Assembly: GCA_030220185.1 (NCBI GenBank)
Contig: JASPKZ010001241.1
Coordinates: forward strand, 1,675,501-1,739,500
Direction of reading: 5' to 3'
DNA length: 64,000 nucleotides
Source of the DNA: Diploptera punctata
Taxonomy: Eukaryota; Arthropoda; Insecta; Blattodea; Blaberidae
The first letter of the stretch is position 1. The number at the start of each line of letters is the position of its first letter. Under the pieces are notes generated by a model. It ran no database searches, was not told the DNA's origin, and worked only from the letters and a program-made list of their open reading frames with translations. Positions 1 to 11,866 of this stretch are shown piece by piece. The translations under genes and the position numbers were made by a program.

Positions 1-256
1 TTCGAAATTATAAAGGAAATAAACACCACCTTACTTCTTAATGAGAACGGACCCCAACCGAACAACCCATTATACGAGATCGTCAAAAACAAGTAAGTTG
101 CTGCTACAAACACTTCGAGTATACCTCAGCGTAAACAAGAACAACTAGTAGCACATGCACAACCTGGAAGTTAACTTCCGAAAGGCCTCCAGTTAATTTA
201 ATGTACACCATTTTAACAAAGTTGAGGACGACGGCACCTACCAACAGGAAAATTTT
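1..256 (+). mobile_element. 3' end of a Penelope-like element (PLE)
   Basis: Frame 1 is open from the window edge to a TAA at 94-96 and ends in NPLYEIVKNK, which resembles the C-terminal tail after the GIY-YIG endonuclease of Penelope-like proteins. Downstream, 164-256 matches the 3' end of the PLE at 17.3 kb: the same GGAAG-TTAA-CTTCC-GAAA block, then AGGCCTCCAG and GTTGAGGACGACGGCACC. The element enters from outside the window and its 5' part is not visible. The RTE LINE begins shortly after it. Seen: the open frame and the repeat match. Inferred: the PLE assignment, which rests mainly on the better-preserved copy at 15.7 kb. Confidence 0.68.
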
Positions 257-270
257 ACTTTTTAACTTTT

Positions 271-283
271 ATCAAATGGCTAT
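271..283. repeat. Left target-site duplication of the RTE LINE
   Basis: ATCAAATGGCTAT, identical to 3546-3558. The bases outside the two copies differ, so this 13-bp direct repeat fits a target-site duplication that fixes the limits of the LINE. Confidence 0.9.
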
Positions 284-302
284 ACTTACTTACTCACTGG
301 CA

Positions 303-3300
303 CTATCGAACCCATAGGTTCATGGCCGCGCGGACATAAGCTCTCCATACATCCCTATCCTGAGCTAATGTTTTCCAATCATTCCCTGTATAATCTACTT
401 CCCTCTAATCATAGTTAATGTTGTTCTCCCACCTCATTCTTGGTCTACCAACTGGGCGTTTTCCCTCTGGCTTTCCTACAAGAAGCTTCCATGCACGTCT
501 TTCATTCCCCATACGTGCAACATGTCCTGCCCATCGCAGTCTACGAGACTTAACTGTTCATATTATATCTGGCTTCCTATAAAGACCATGTAGTTCATTG
601 TTATGTAGTCTTCTCCATTCACCTGTCTGTTCATCTCTCTTTGGTCCAAAAATTTTCCTAAGTACTTTATTCTCAAATAATTGTAATCTCCTTTCCTCCC
701 TTAAAGTAAGAGTCCATGTTTCGCACCCATATAATATAACTGGTAGAATAATAGTTTTATATATTTTCAGCTTAACGTTTTTTGAAAGGAGTTGGGACAT
801 CAAAAGTCTCTGCAATGCATAATAGCATGCATTTCCAGAATTGAGCCTATGTTTAATTTCTTTGTGCGTCTCATTCCTATTTGTGATTATTGTTCCTAGG
901 TATTTGAATTCAGCCACTTCCTCAAAATTTCCCTCATTTGTCATTAGCTGTCCATTTCCATTATATACTGAATTTCTACCTGTGACCACATATTTAGTTT
1001 TACTGATATTTACTTCCAGTCCTAATTTCTTAGTGTTACTCAATAGTGTGTGCGTGTTGGCCTTTAGTATCTCCTCGCTATCGGCCAATAGTACTACATC
1101 ATCAGCATAAACTAACAGCTTATTAATACCATTCAGTTGTAAGCCTTCCTCATTCTCTAAAGATTTAATAGCATGCTCTAGTACAAAATTAAATAGTAGA
1201 GGAGATAGTGCATCTCCTTGCTTCAACCCATTCTGGATTTCAAAAGTGTCTGAAAACTGTTTGCCTACACGCACCCTACTATTTGAGCCATTTAGACACA
1301 TTCGTATAAGTCTAACTAACTTTTTAGGAATTCCGAACTCCAGCAGGATACTATATAACTTCTCCCTCTTAATTGAATCATATGCTTTTTTAAAGTCTAC
1401 ATATAGTTGATGTACAGTGCCATTATATTCCCATTTCTTTTCTAAAATCTGTCTTATACTAAAAATCTGATCTGTTGTAGACCTGTTTCTTCTAAATGCA
1501 CATTGATGATCTCCTAGAATGTCATCAATATAGGGAGTAAGTCTGCTTACTAATATATTTGTAAGAATTTTGTATGAAGTTGAAAGTAATGAGATGCCCC
1601 TGTAGTTGTTGCAATCAGTTTTATCTCCTTTCTTATAAATTGGTACGATAATTGATTCCTTCCATTCATCTGGAAGAGCTTCTTTTTCCCAAATCATACT
1701 AAGCAACCAGCGTATTTTGTCTATCAATTTTTTCTCCTCCTGATTTTATGAGTTCTGCTGGGATCTCATCTGAACCTGATGCTTTATACATCTTCAATTT
1801 TTCAATCGCCATTTCAACCTCTAATGCACTTGGCTCTGCGACTAGCATTTCTGCTGTCTGTAACTTATCCTCCTCAATGTCCTGTTCTGTATGTACATTT
1901 AATAGCTGATTAAAGTAACTTTTCCATCTATTTAATATACTCCTAGAATCTGCAATCATATCCCCATTTTCATTTCGAATTATGTTTGTTCTAGCCTGAA
2001 ACCCTTTCTTCTCTATACTAATTCCCTGATATAATTCTCTAATGTTCCTATTTTTTGCATTCATTTCAAGATCATTAATCTTCTCTCTCAAATATTCCCT
2101 CTTTTTACTCTTTAGTAACTTAGTGGTTTCCCGTCTAATGCTACCCAATTGCTCTAAATTTACCTCATTTGGCTCGTGTACCCATTTCATTTTTGCTAGT
2201 TTTCTTTTCTTTACAATGTCGGCACATTCCTCATCAAACCATTTCTTGTTTTGCCTCTTTTTTAAACAACCAATGCTTTCTGATGCTGAAAATTTAATAG
2301 TATCTCTTATAGCCTCCCATTCATTATTTATATCAGGTTCTTCTTCGTTTGCCACATTGTCATCTGAAGATTCCAGTACTTCAAATCTATTAGCAATTTT
2401 GATTTGGTATTCTTGCCGCATTTCATCATTTCTCAAGTTTTTTAATTCATATTTTACAGAATCATCTTTAGCATTCGTTCCTCTCATAAGCGATAGCCGT
2501 TGTCTGATTTTCACTCTGACCAGATGATGATCCGAATTGCAGTCTGTCCCTCTAACTGATCTAACATCAATGATGCTACTGTGCCAGCGTTTATCCACTA
2601 ATACATGATCTATCTGGTTCCGAGTTTCTCCATCTGGGGACGTCCAGGTGTATTTATGAATATCCTTATGCTGAAATGTTGTGCTCTTAACAATGAGATT
2701 CTTTGATGTGGCAAATGTGACTAATCTAACCCCGTTGTCGTTACTATCTTCATGAAGACTGAATTTGCCTATTGTTGGTTTGAATATATCTTCCCGCCCC
2801 ACTTTTGCATTAAAATCTCCTAAGACAATTTTCATATGATATCGTGAAAGGCTATCAAATAAGCATTCTAATTCTTCATAGAACTCATCCTTGATCTTGT
2901 CATCTTTATCTTCTGTGGGGGCATGTACATTTACAATTATAAAATCATGTCGTTTACCCTTTAGAATTATGTATGATATCCTATCATTAACAAACTTAAT
3001 ATCTCGGATAGCGGATAGGATCCTCCTTCTGACTAAAAAACCCGTTCCAAATGTAGGTCTTTCTGCACCCCCATAGAATAATGCAAAGGTTCCTGATTCC
3101 TGACTACCTTCTCCTGGCCACCTAACTTCCTGTAAAGCGACTATATCCAAGGGTGATTTATCTAGTTCCCGCGTTAATATCTCTAGTGCCCCACTATTGT
3201 ATAAAGTCCTAACATTCCATGTTCCTAGGAACATGTCCCTGTGTTTGAGCTTTTGGCATGGGTTCCCTGAAGTAGTCCCCGCCCGGAGAACCGAATGGGG

Positions 3301-3342
3301 GACTATTTGACCTCCGGAAAATTTTACCCCAGATGAACCCAT
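303..3342 (-). pseudogene. RTE endonuclease-reverse transcriptase, broken ORF
   Basis: Nicks target DNA and copies the LINE RNA at the nick. Endonuclease motifs in order: GTWNVRTL, ALQEVRW (catalytic Glu), NVHAPT, GDFNAKVG, QIDHVLVD and SDHHLV. RT motifs follow: NNYRGISLLS, LYVDFKKAYD (first Asp), GLKQGDALSPLLF, LLVYADDVVLL (catalytic YADD) and FKYLGTIIT. The expected end is NLRVR with the TAG at 303-305. Lesions: a one-base frameshift in an A run near 1725, an AGA-to-TGA nonsense change at 558-560 and a TTG-to-TAG change at 405-407, judged against the other copies here. The ATG at 3342 is the first in this frame; the frame stays open somewhat further upstream. Confidence 0.9.
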
Positions 3343-3545
3343 GTCCGCATTTCTTGACGGTTGTATTTTTACGGTGAAAGATCGTCACTCTTTCGCCCAA
3401 GGTACTTTTTTCGTCTGGCTTATCACCTTCGACCAGTCCGGCATGGGTAACCCTATCGGCAGCAATGCTACCGCCGGCATAGCTCTCAGGATCATTTAAG
3501 CACGCAAGCCACTCCACCACGACAAGGTAAAGATACCATGGAGGG
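3209..3545 (-). other. Overlapping 5' open frame of the RTE LINE
   Basis: A second open frame runs from the 5' end of the element and overlaps the start of the endonuclease frame by about 130 bases. It includes VTHAGLVEGDKPDEK, a kind of 5' peptide seen in many RTE elements. It has no ATG at its upstream end, and whether it is translated is unknown. It could be conserved 5' UTR or a short upstream ORF. Not a host gene. Confidence 0.4.
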
Positions 3546-3558
3546 ATCAAATGGCTAT
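3546..3558. repeat. Right target-site duplication of the RTE LINE
   Basis: ATCAAATGGCTAT, the partner of 271-283. It lies at the 5' end of the minus-strand LINE, showing that the insertion is not 5'-truncated. Confidence 0.9.
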
Positions 3559-3924
3559 GGTATCACAAAATATACTTTTTAATTTGTAACACACTTAATT
3601 TATAATTTGATACTCGTTAATATTTTCGGTGTTTAAATAGTATGTGTTTCCGTTATTTTTTATCTTCTACAGACCTCTGTTTGGTTCAACGTTTGTTAGG
3701 AATCAACTATGTATTACAATAGTGATATTCTCGCGAAATAAATCATCGTGCTTTTGGATGTTTCGTATGCTCTCCGTTGCTTGTAGGCCTATATGATGAT
3801 GATAATGAATTATTAATAGGCTATATTGGGGGAATACTAAATTCAACACATACATTTTATCAAATTAAACTAAGAACTTCTGGATTGGAAATTAATTTTA
3901 AATTAAACTAAATGACCTCGCGCA
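3559..3924. other. AT-rich intergenic DNA, nothing recognised
   Basis: No open frame, repeat match or RNA-like structure that I can support. Confidence 0.6.
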
Positions 3925-4005
3925 GAAATACATAACTAAATGTAAGTGGACAGTTAACAACAAATGAGAGAAAATTTCAATGTAAGGCGGAATTCAAGTA
4001 AGTAA
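3925..4005 (+). mobile_element. Small diverged RTE fragment
   Basis: GTGGACAGTTAACAACAAATG and the following bases up to GGAATTCAAGTAAGTAA resemble the RTE segment encoding GQLMTNEGNFEEVAEFKY. It is about 80 bases, with frameshifts, and is followed by a short GTAA-like run. It could be chance in AT-rich DNA. Confidence 0.35.
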
Positions 4006-4059
4006 TAATAAATAATTACAGAAATTAAGTGCAAGAAGTAATTATAAGTAGGCTGTTAT

Positions 4060-4224
4060 ACATTGCAGGGGCTCTAATCATCCCACGTTCTCTCAAAAAT
4101 ATTTGTCTTACAGGTGAGGAAAATCCCCGAAAAAAAACTTCATCCAGGAGCCTGTCCCGACCGGTAATTGAACCCGGACCCACTGCGTGACAAGGCAGCA
4201 CGCTATCTCGAGTCCACAGCGGTG

Positions 4225-4227
<3 letters not shown>
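4060..4227 (-). mobile_element. tRNA-derived SINE, family A (minus), 3' shortened
   Basis: Read on the minus strand, the head begins GTTCACCGCTGTGGACTCGA, followed by a box B-like GGTTCAATTACC and the family motif after it (CGGTCGGGACAGGCTCC). The 3' half with the paired hairpins is missing. The 5' end lies two bases from an AT microsatellite. Such SINEs depend on a LINE reverse transcriptase. Confidence 0.8.

Positions 4228-4274
<47 letters not shown>
4228..4274. repeat. (AT)n microsatellite
   Basis: Nearly perfect AT dinucleotide run directly beside the SINE head. Confidence 0.97.
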
Positions 4275-4276
<2 letters not shown>

Positions 4277-6139
4277 TGTTTTCCATTATATTATATGAAT
4301 GTAAACATACGTCTAGTAAGAATATTTGAGATTATGGTTGTTAAGACAAACTTTTGAACTAAAGACAGACGAAATAAGTGGCCTGGGTAGTTAGAGAGCG
4401 TCATTAAATGAAGTAGGCCTACTACTGCCTCCCTACAATGGCGGAATTATATGGAGGGTATCTATTTTCAAGATATTAAAACTGAAAGTGACAATGTAAG
4501 GACTTTTGGAAACTTTTACGCACGTACACAGGAAATGTTAGAATCTTTGTATCTTCGATTTTTTAGATCCCGGTGAAGGGAGGATTTTTTTAAAATAAGA
4601 CTCCGATTTAAATTTTTTGTTTATAAAATTAAAAACGTATTTAATTTGTGTAATAAAAATATAACTTTTTACTTTCGAGTATTCCTAGTTTTGACCACAT
4701 ATGTAGTGATTTCTTAAAGAAAATTCAAATTACTTGGTTTGATTCTCTAATAAATAGTTTCAAGCATTAATATTTGGGCGCGAAATAAAATGTTAATGAT
4801 TCAAGAATGAGAATTGTTTTAATATTTCAAATGGCTTGTTAAATGCTATGTTTGGAACTCGAGGCGTGATTAAAATAACAGTTATTAAGACAGAAGTCAA
4901 GTATTGTAGTTGGTTTCTGAGGAAATGGCTCGTACTCTCTATGTAGACCATTAACATTCAGCCCATAGGGATAACATTTTGTTAACATTATTCAAACAAA
5001 CTGGCTAGGTTATTGACATTTAAAACTGGCATTTTCTTGTTAATAGCTTTCTTGCCAACTGTTATATATTTTGAAGTTATTTATGACTATAATGCATTCA
5101 TTTAAAATCTGTGTTAAAAACATTCTTCCAATATCAATCTCCCCAAAATACTGCAAACGTACACCGACAACAAGTTTCAAAGAAATGTATTCAGTTTGTA
5201 GTATGAGCGAAGATAGAAATTTTATATTTATTTCTAGCGATTCTTTGCTTGCAACATCTATGCTTTAGTGATTGCCTACACGAATAATGTCAATGTTGGT
5301 GGAGATTTAATGAAATACCTAATATTTTGCATAGGTGTGAATGGGTAATTAAAGAAAACCTCCCACTACATAAAGAACATTATTTCGATATAAATTAAAC
5401 TTTTTGAAATTGCTAAATCATAGCTAAATCTCCATCAACACATAAGAGGAGTTCAGGCACAAGTGACGTAATACCACTTTCTCTTAAATCGAAATAATTA
5501 TTATTTTGATATATGCAGGATTATTTTGAGTAACTCCTGCATTTGAAGGCTATCAGAATCTGTCTTCCTACCGCTCTTCCTTGTAAGCGAGAGGGGTGCG
5601 GCCACAAGAACCTCGTGTACCGGTAACAATGCGAAGTCTTGATATTCTAGTTGTGAGTAGAAAGAATTAAGCCATGCATTGTTCATGCCACGTAAGAAAA
5701 GTTTATTAATTGTACTTCTTTTACGAATAAATATTTATTATAAATAATATTGTATTTAACATTACTATTACTGAAATATAAATCTAAAGAACACCTAATG
5801 TTCATTCCTTATGAAATCAGCAACATATATATATATATATATATATGTTATGAACTTTCATCATTAATGAACTGTGTGAATGTCCACTTCGTCGTCGTCC
5901 TCGCGGGCGATGCCGAAGAACTACATTACGGACCCTAGTTTGTGACATTCGGGATATATGTTGTAGCTATCTGATTTTGTAGGTAAATATAATTTCTTCT
6001 AAAGATTACATGTGGAGTTCCTTTAAAATCTGCGTTCCTCTGATGACCAAGATGAGTACATCCAGCAATTCGACGTATGAATATCTCATTTCTGCAGCTC
6101 TTAATCTTAATTAGATATATATTTTTTTCGTATCATGTC
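4275..6139. other. AT-rich DNA without recognised genes
   Basis: Only short unconvincing open frames. Contains an (AT)n run at 5823-5847. No SINE head, LINE motif or inverted repeat recognised. Confidence 0.55.
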
Positions 6140-6835
6140 ATATATATATATAATCTACAGAAAGATCTGTAGGAACTTAACAAAATTACAGAAGAATAGG
6201 GATTAAAGATATCTACAGAAAAAACAAAAATTATGGCATTTCAAGGTGTAGATCCTGTCAGAAGTAAAATTGTACTGGACAATAAAATTTTGGAGCAGGT
6301 GAATAATTTTACATATTTAGGATGCAATATCTCATATGAAGAAGAAAAGGATGTATATGCAAAAATATCTAAATTTTTAAGAATTTTAGGGTTAATAAAT
6401 TCTATCTTCAAGCCACAGTTAGTCCAAAAGCATTCAAGACTGAAAGTGTATAAAACACTGGCTCTTCCAACTCTTTTGTATGGTAGCGAAGTATGGACGT
6501 TGAAACAGAAGGATATACAGAGACTTAGATCTGCTGAAATGAGATATCTTCGGAGGACTGCAGGATACACACTACTAGATCACAAAAAAAATGAAGACAT
6601 CTTAGAAGAATTACACATGGAATCTTTAGAAAACAAAATTTCTGATTATAAGTCAAGATGGATACAACATGTTCATCGAATGGAAGATCACAGAATACCC
6701 AAACTAATGTTAAGATATCAACCCGCAGGAAGAAGAAGACCAGGACGTCCACTCAAAAGACTTCTGGATGGTGTTTCTCTTGAGGCCGAAACAGGTCAAC
6801 AAATGGCCTAAATTCGTGAATGTACTATGATGATG
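6140..6835 (+). mobile_element. 5'-truncated LINE with a GAT tail
   Basis: Begins just after a TA-rich run and ends in GTACTATGATGATGATAT, a (GAT)n-type tail followed by (AT)n. It encodes the C-terminal part of a LINE reverse transcriptase of the group also found at 39.8 kb (shared motifs FKYLG/FTYLG, LLYGSE, RRTAGYTLLD). Both ends lie in TA repeats, so a TSD cannot be read. Confidence 0.8.
6163..6811 (+). pseudogene. LINE reverse transcriptase, C-terminal part
   Basis: Covers the region after the catalytic palm: GLKISTEKTKIMAF (motif D-like), NNFTYLGCNIS (motif E-like), LPTLLYGSEVW, RYLRRTAGYTLL and the basic tail RRRPGRPLKRLL. From the ATG at 6233 there are 192 open codons, but the same frame continues upstream through two in-frame TAG stops (near 6176 and 6203), so the ATG is not a real start. 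The YADD core and endonuclease are absent. Ends at the natural stop. Non-functional. Confidence 0.85.
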
Positions 6836-6852
6836 ATATATATATATATATA
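6836..6852. repeat. (AT)n microsatellite after the LINE tail
   Basis: Short TA run continuing directly from the GAT tail of the LINE, probably grown from it. Confidence 0.85.
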
Positions 6853-9800
6853 CTAAACTCGCATTTTCAAAAGCTTACAATACTTTTCACAATGATACAT
6901 GGTGTACTGAACATCTAAACTGAATATCTAGCCCCAGTTTGATATACTGTAACTAAAGGAAGACAGAATTGTCAGTTTATCTTATTTTTAAAGTAGCTTT
7001 TCTTTGTAGTACGTTTGTCGAATTACAGCTACTCCCTCAATTTGAAAATATACAGTATATACAATTTTATGCATTTTCGATTGAAAATTAGCACGCTGAT
7101 ATTTTCATTTTTCTAAACAGCTAAATCCGATTCATGTTTAACTATTTATTTACTTATTTATTTATTAGTTGATGAAAGAAAACCTCATAATTTATTACTT
7201 TCAAAACAATCATTCACGAAAATAAAACCATGTAAATTCTAACACAGATGTACTACTGTCGGAGTATATTTTATTTACAGTAGCCTTCTAAATATATATT
7301 TCCTTTTTTTCTAATGTAATATACAGGATTATGTTCAAACCGTAAGTCGTGTTGAAGTAGGTCACCTCAGACCTACTCTTTAGCTTTCACAGTCATTCTG
7401 TACATTAATTTGCTTATCTAAACTGTTCACTTCCCACGGGAAATCTGATATAACGTGGCTTCCGTTCACTCTTTCTTGCTTTCTACTCCTACGCACACGT
7501 CTAGCATTCTCGTTGCACTCCCCTGAATATGAAAAGTGCCTTCGTAGAAACAACGAGACTGATAAGCTGGAGGAGTCGGAGTGAATGTGTACTTGACCGA
7601 CTCGACCTACATCACAATATGACAGCTTGTTATTTGTGGTTTTAATGCTTTGCTCTCTTGTTCATAGTGTAATGTGGACCTGCAACTTGAATATTCCATA
7701 TGGCATATGCATATCTAGTGTAACATGTATGGCCATTGTAACACGGATGTATGATTGTTATACTGTAAGACTCTTCATTGTCTGTCACATATGTCAAGGT
7801 TTTGAAGGTATACTTAAATAAATACCTATGTTAAAGATGGATCCATTTCTCTTATTAATTATGGTAAAGAAAACCATAAATGGTGGTTAAGTTACAGAGT
7901 GATATCATAATAATTGAACATATGTTACAATTGTAATTATTTGGTATAGTTTGAACATAGGTGTTACGATCCTTAATTTACCGTTTTCATACGTTGTGTG
8001 GAACTACACCAAGCAAGTAAACTTGAACACCATACGTGTTTACCTGGCTTTTCTCTCTAGGACAAATAATATTTGGTTGGAATGTATAAAAGGAAATGTA
8101 ATAATTCATTGTCTTTGTGAGTTAACCGCTAGAATAACTTTATATTGATATGAACTTTAGAATAATACATAACTTGGAATTACATTGAATATAGATACGT
8201 GATTAATGTACGTGTGATATTCTCATTAGTTAAGTGTTCAATATTTTTCTTCCTTTCTTTCCATTCTTGTCACTAACATTTGTACTTATTTATCAATCAC
8301 TTTAGTTTAACTTGCACTCGTTTATGGCTCTGAATGGCAAATATATAACATTGATATAATCAAATTCAGTTCAGCAGTAACGTAGCGGACGGATCTAACA
8401 CGGCGATCAAGACCAGCAGATGCACATGCAGATCACTGAACACGCGACGCAAGCTCTGTTTTGCCTGCTCATACACACACAGTTAACTAGACACAGCATA
8501 AAGTGAAAAACCAGCTGGAGACATATTAGCATCGCTGGATTAAGCGTAGCACAACCTTTTTACCAGCAGACGACTCGTGTTATAGCAGTACAAGTAAACG
8601 TCACTAGATAGCGTATGCGTCGATAATAGGGAAGTGTTTCACAATGAGTAGCCACACACAGTTGCCACTTAGCTATTAAAAGATGAAAGAGGTTGAAGAC
8701 ATTCAGATAGTAATACTTCTAGGGGAGAGCTTAGTTACATAATGTTACGCACTCGAACTGTGTCATACGTCCTTAATAATTACGCCATCTTGCACACGAA
8801 AAGATGGGAGTAACTAACAGTAGCGTCACTTTGCACCCCATTAAGGCCGTTGTCTCTTAAAACGTATATATACTGTAAATACACAATTGTAACCAGACAG
8901 ATTGCTTCTTTCACGGTGGAAACCGTATATCTGTTTCATTAAATAATTATTCTACAAGATCAGCGTTCAACTATTAGTACAGCCACCTCGCTTTTCTAGA
9001 ATCAGCCTTAGCTCTGGTTCCGAACATCAGTATCCTTTATATTTCAACATTTGTCCGGTTCCTCAAATCCTATAAAAATATAACCAACTTCAAGAACGAG
9101 AAATAACTACAAGATCAACGCCTCCTAAGTTCACACAAATTCCGAAAATCCTAACATATCATTTCTTCTATCAATAATCAACCATATTTAACCACATAAG
9201 AACCTGAGGAACCTCCTACCCAGATATTACAGTAGCACTAAAATAGTTAATAGATTCTTGTTTATAACAAGGTTATTGAACACTAATTTTATCTGGTAGT
9301 GTTAGTCATCAGATTATTATAGTTGTACAGGGAAGGAGGAAGTATTCACACCACCAGATTCAAGACAAGGAAATATTACACATTGGATAACAGTCCTCTC
9401 CAAGAGCACATTCAATTATTTACAGTCATCAGTTTCATTACACAAAAATGGACATGCCATGCCGTCGACACTGATGTTTAACGTTCATTTTCAAGTTAGA
9501 AAATAATAGTATATGCAAAACATTTGAAGCATTACTATTTAAAATTAAAAGGAGGAATTCGAAAGAAACGTGAACTGCAAACTGAGAAAAACAGACATGT
9601 AGTCCAAGCTTAAGAACCGAGACAATTAATAAACAATAACCGAAATGGAGATTCTCGTGAGCACAACGTATTTACTTTTGATTAGCAAAATGCACTAATC
9701 TTTTCAAAAATCTATAAAATTAATTGTTGCATGTTTTATTGTAGGTGTTTTCTTTGAAAGGAAAGAATTAACTGTGATAGCATGGATATGTGTATATAGG

Positions 9801-10555
9801 TTAAAGCAGAAAGAAGCGATAATACCTGGATATTTATTTATGCACTGTGAAACACTTTTAATGACATGAAAAAATATGAAATAATATAAAGTGTTCTTAT
9901 CAATTTACTGGACAGAAGAGGAATTTTATATTTGTGTTTCCCTTTTTAAAAATACGGCATGACTCAAATACGAAGTACAAATAACCAGATGCAGAGAGTT
10001 AGTTGTGGCTTACAGTTTTCTAACTATGCAGACGTCAGCAAGTTGTGGGAAACAATTTTATTCTCTGTTGAAAGTGGTTAAAAATTACAAGTAGAAATAA
10101 GAATTATCTTGTTTATTTATTCACATATTAAGTACAATTTGTATTCACATATTAAGTACAAAGTTGTGTAGTGGTTAGAAAATGAGCAATTATTGGCTAT
10201 TTATGGGCATCAATAGCTATGGTTGAAGGATAGATATTTGCAGTTTGAGAGATTAACATGATTTGTCATAAAATACAAAGATGAAGTCAACTAAAATAAC
10301 CAGTTCAATGGAATTTACTTCTGTAAATGCCAAAGTGGTAGACCTCTACAAAATCCAGTATCAGCACAAGAGGAACGTTTCTATAAAACCATAAATTGCC
10401 TATATTTCTCTTTTATATAATTAATATTAAAAAAGAAAAGAACTTACCACATTCTTCTACTAGTGTGTCAGCTAGTATAACAGGTCAAATTCCTGAAGAT
10501 CAAAATGTTGCATCATATGTACTCCTTGTGATTTGCAAAATCGATTGCTGTATAT
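6853..10555. other. 3.7 kb of AT-rich DNA, nothing recognised
   Basis: No LINE, SINE, LTR or transposase motif found on either strand, and open frames stay below about 70 codons. A slightly GC-richer patch lies near 8380-8480. This is the longest unexplained stretch and may hold introns, regulatory DNA or ancient repeats that cannot be identified by eye. Confidence 0.5.
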
Positions 10556-10760
10556 TAAATAGTAGTAGTAAGACTTTATTAACTAAAAGTATGATACATA
10601 CGGTATTATTTACATATATGGTTCGCACGCGCAGTAAACCGTACGGCTGTCGACAGTCCGTTTCAATAAAATAATGTCTAGTTCTAATATAAAATAGGTA
10701 GAACAAAACAAAAATACAACAGATTATAATAGAATTACATTTTACATTAATCAGGTTAAA
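10556..10760 (-). mobile_element. LINE 3' UTR fragment, family M (minus)
   Basis: Matches 63719-63930 in the same orientation and 13715-13808 in the opposite one. Shared: the terminal AATAAAGTC, the CGCACG...GTAAnCCGTACG block and GACAGTCCGTT. Ends in an AGT repeat (10559 onward), the 3' tail of the element. No coding part is present. Confidence 0.75.
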
Positions 10761-11253
10761 AATAAACTATAATGATGGCCTGACAGAATTATACTCCACG
10801 TTCCTCTAAAATGAATTTGTATTTTATACATTTAATTATGTAGAACGTATTATTATTTATTCGATACATTTTAGTTAATTTACTTGTATTGATTTCAATT
10901 AAATGTTTCTATGTGTTCAATCATTTTATAGTATTTTTAAGAACTTGCATGTATCTCTAAACTTCCCTAAATGGACAAATCTAGTTCAGCGTTGAACTCC
11001 TGAAATGCATCCATTTACCTACTCATGCGTAAATAATTCATGTAGTGTATAAGGAATTATGTATACCAAATTATAAATTATGTATTTTTTAAAACAATTA
11101 TTATGCATGAATGTTACAAGAAGTGTACTTATATTTTATTTAAAAAGGTCTTCAACAGCTGAGGGCATTCGCAGTTCAACACTGAATGTGACATGACCGA
11201 TAAATTTTGCTCAGAAACATATTTTCATCAGGATTTATATTATATTAAGTGTT
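10761..11253. other. AT-rich DNA, nothing recognised
   Basis: No supported feature. Confidence 0.55.
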
Positions 11254-11866
11254 ACTATTTAACTCATGCCCAAAATGGGAGTCAAAAGCCCATCACATTT
11301 CAATGAATTTTGATTTACAACCAATCGCAGTCGTTTTTCACCTCGATTTTATCACTTTGATTTTATCGCTTACATTTTGACAAGTGGCTCCCAGATTTTG
11401 TATGTAGTACACGAATGTAACCAGATTCTGCGTGCGAGATATAATAGAAAAACATTCGTTGCATTTGATTATACAAAAAAAAAAGAAACCACTGTTTGCA
11501 CTTTCTTAAACGTATTATTTCCCAGGAATTAACGTTGCAGAAAAAGATAATTGACATATTTACGTCATAGGACGTCAGAAATTAATTAATAATCTGTAGT
11601 GATGTGTTTAATGTTTTCTCCACTAGAGTGCATTCTTACAATATTGCGATTCAATTTGGCAATAAATATGATGTGGTTGCAGTGATGAACAAATTAAACA
11701 TACGTTTCTCATTTGTCTTCAAACATAGTATTTTACATTAAATATGTAAATATTTTTAAATAACTATATTTAATTAATGATTTGTGAGTAAACAGCTTAA
11801 TTTTATTCGTTAAATAGTCCTAACAAATGCCACTCTTGATTTCCAAGTGGCATTACTTATGATAAA
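11254..11866. mobile_element. MITE-like interspersed repeat, copy 1
   Basis: Shares long stretches with 17509-18267 and 60089-60630: ACTATTTAACTCATGCCC at one end, AAGAAACCACTGTTTGCACT and CTCCACTAGAG inside, and GTGGCATTACTTATGATAAA at the other end. The two ends form an imperfect inverted match over about 13 bases ending in ATGCC. No coding capacity. In this copy the terminal hairpin loop present in copy 2 has been deleted. Non-autonomous DNA transposon is my inference; the superfamily is unknown. Confidence 0.65.

Larger units (their letters stand above)
284..3545 (-). mobile_element. Full-length RTE-clade LINE
   Basis: A 3.26-kb non-LTR retrotransposon read right to left, bounded by a perfect 13-bp TSD. 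It encodes an APE-type endonuclease followed by a reverse transcriptase. It has almost no 3' UTR and ends in a short GTAA tandem tail rather than poly(A), which is typical of the RTE clade. The 3' end carries a small hairpin (GAACC stem, 308-321). At least five other copies in the window share its 3' end. Three disabling changes are visible in the coding region, so this copy is a recent but dead insertion. Confidence 0.92.

Noticed and set aside
598..1110. Plus-strand open frames over the RTE LINE
   Set aside because: They are antisense shadows of the reverse transcriptase frame.
2042..2527. 161-codon plus-strand frame
   Set aside because: Antisense to the LINE ORF; no independent motif.
7627..8148. 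Two 64-65 codon plus-strand frames suggestive of small genes
   Set aside because: No conserved motif, ordinary length for chance frames in AT-rich DNA, no splice or start context that stands out.
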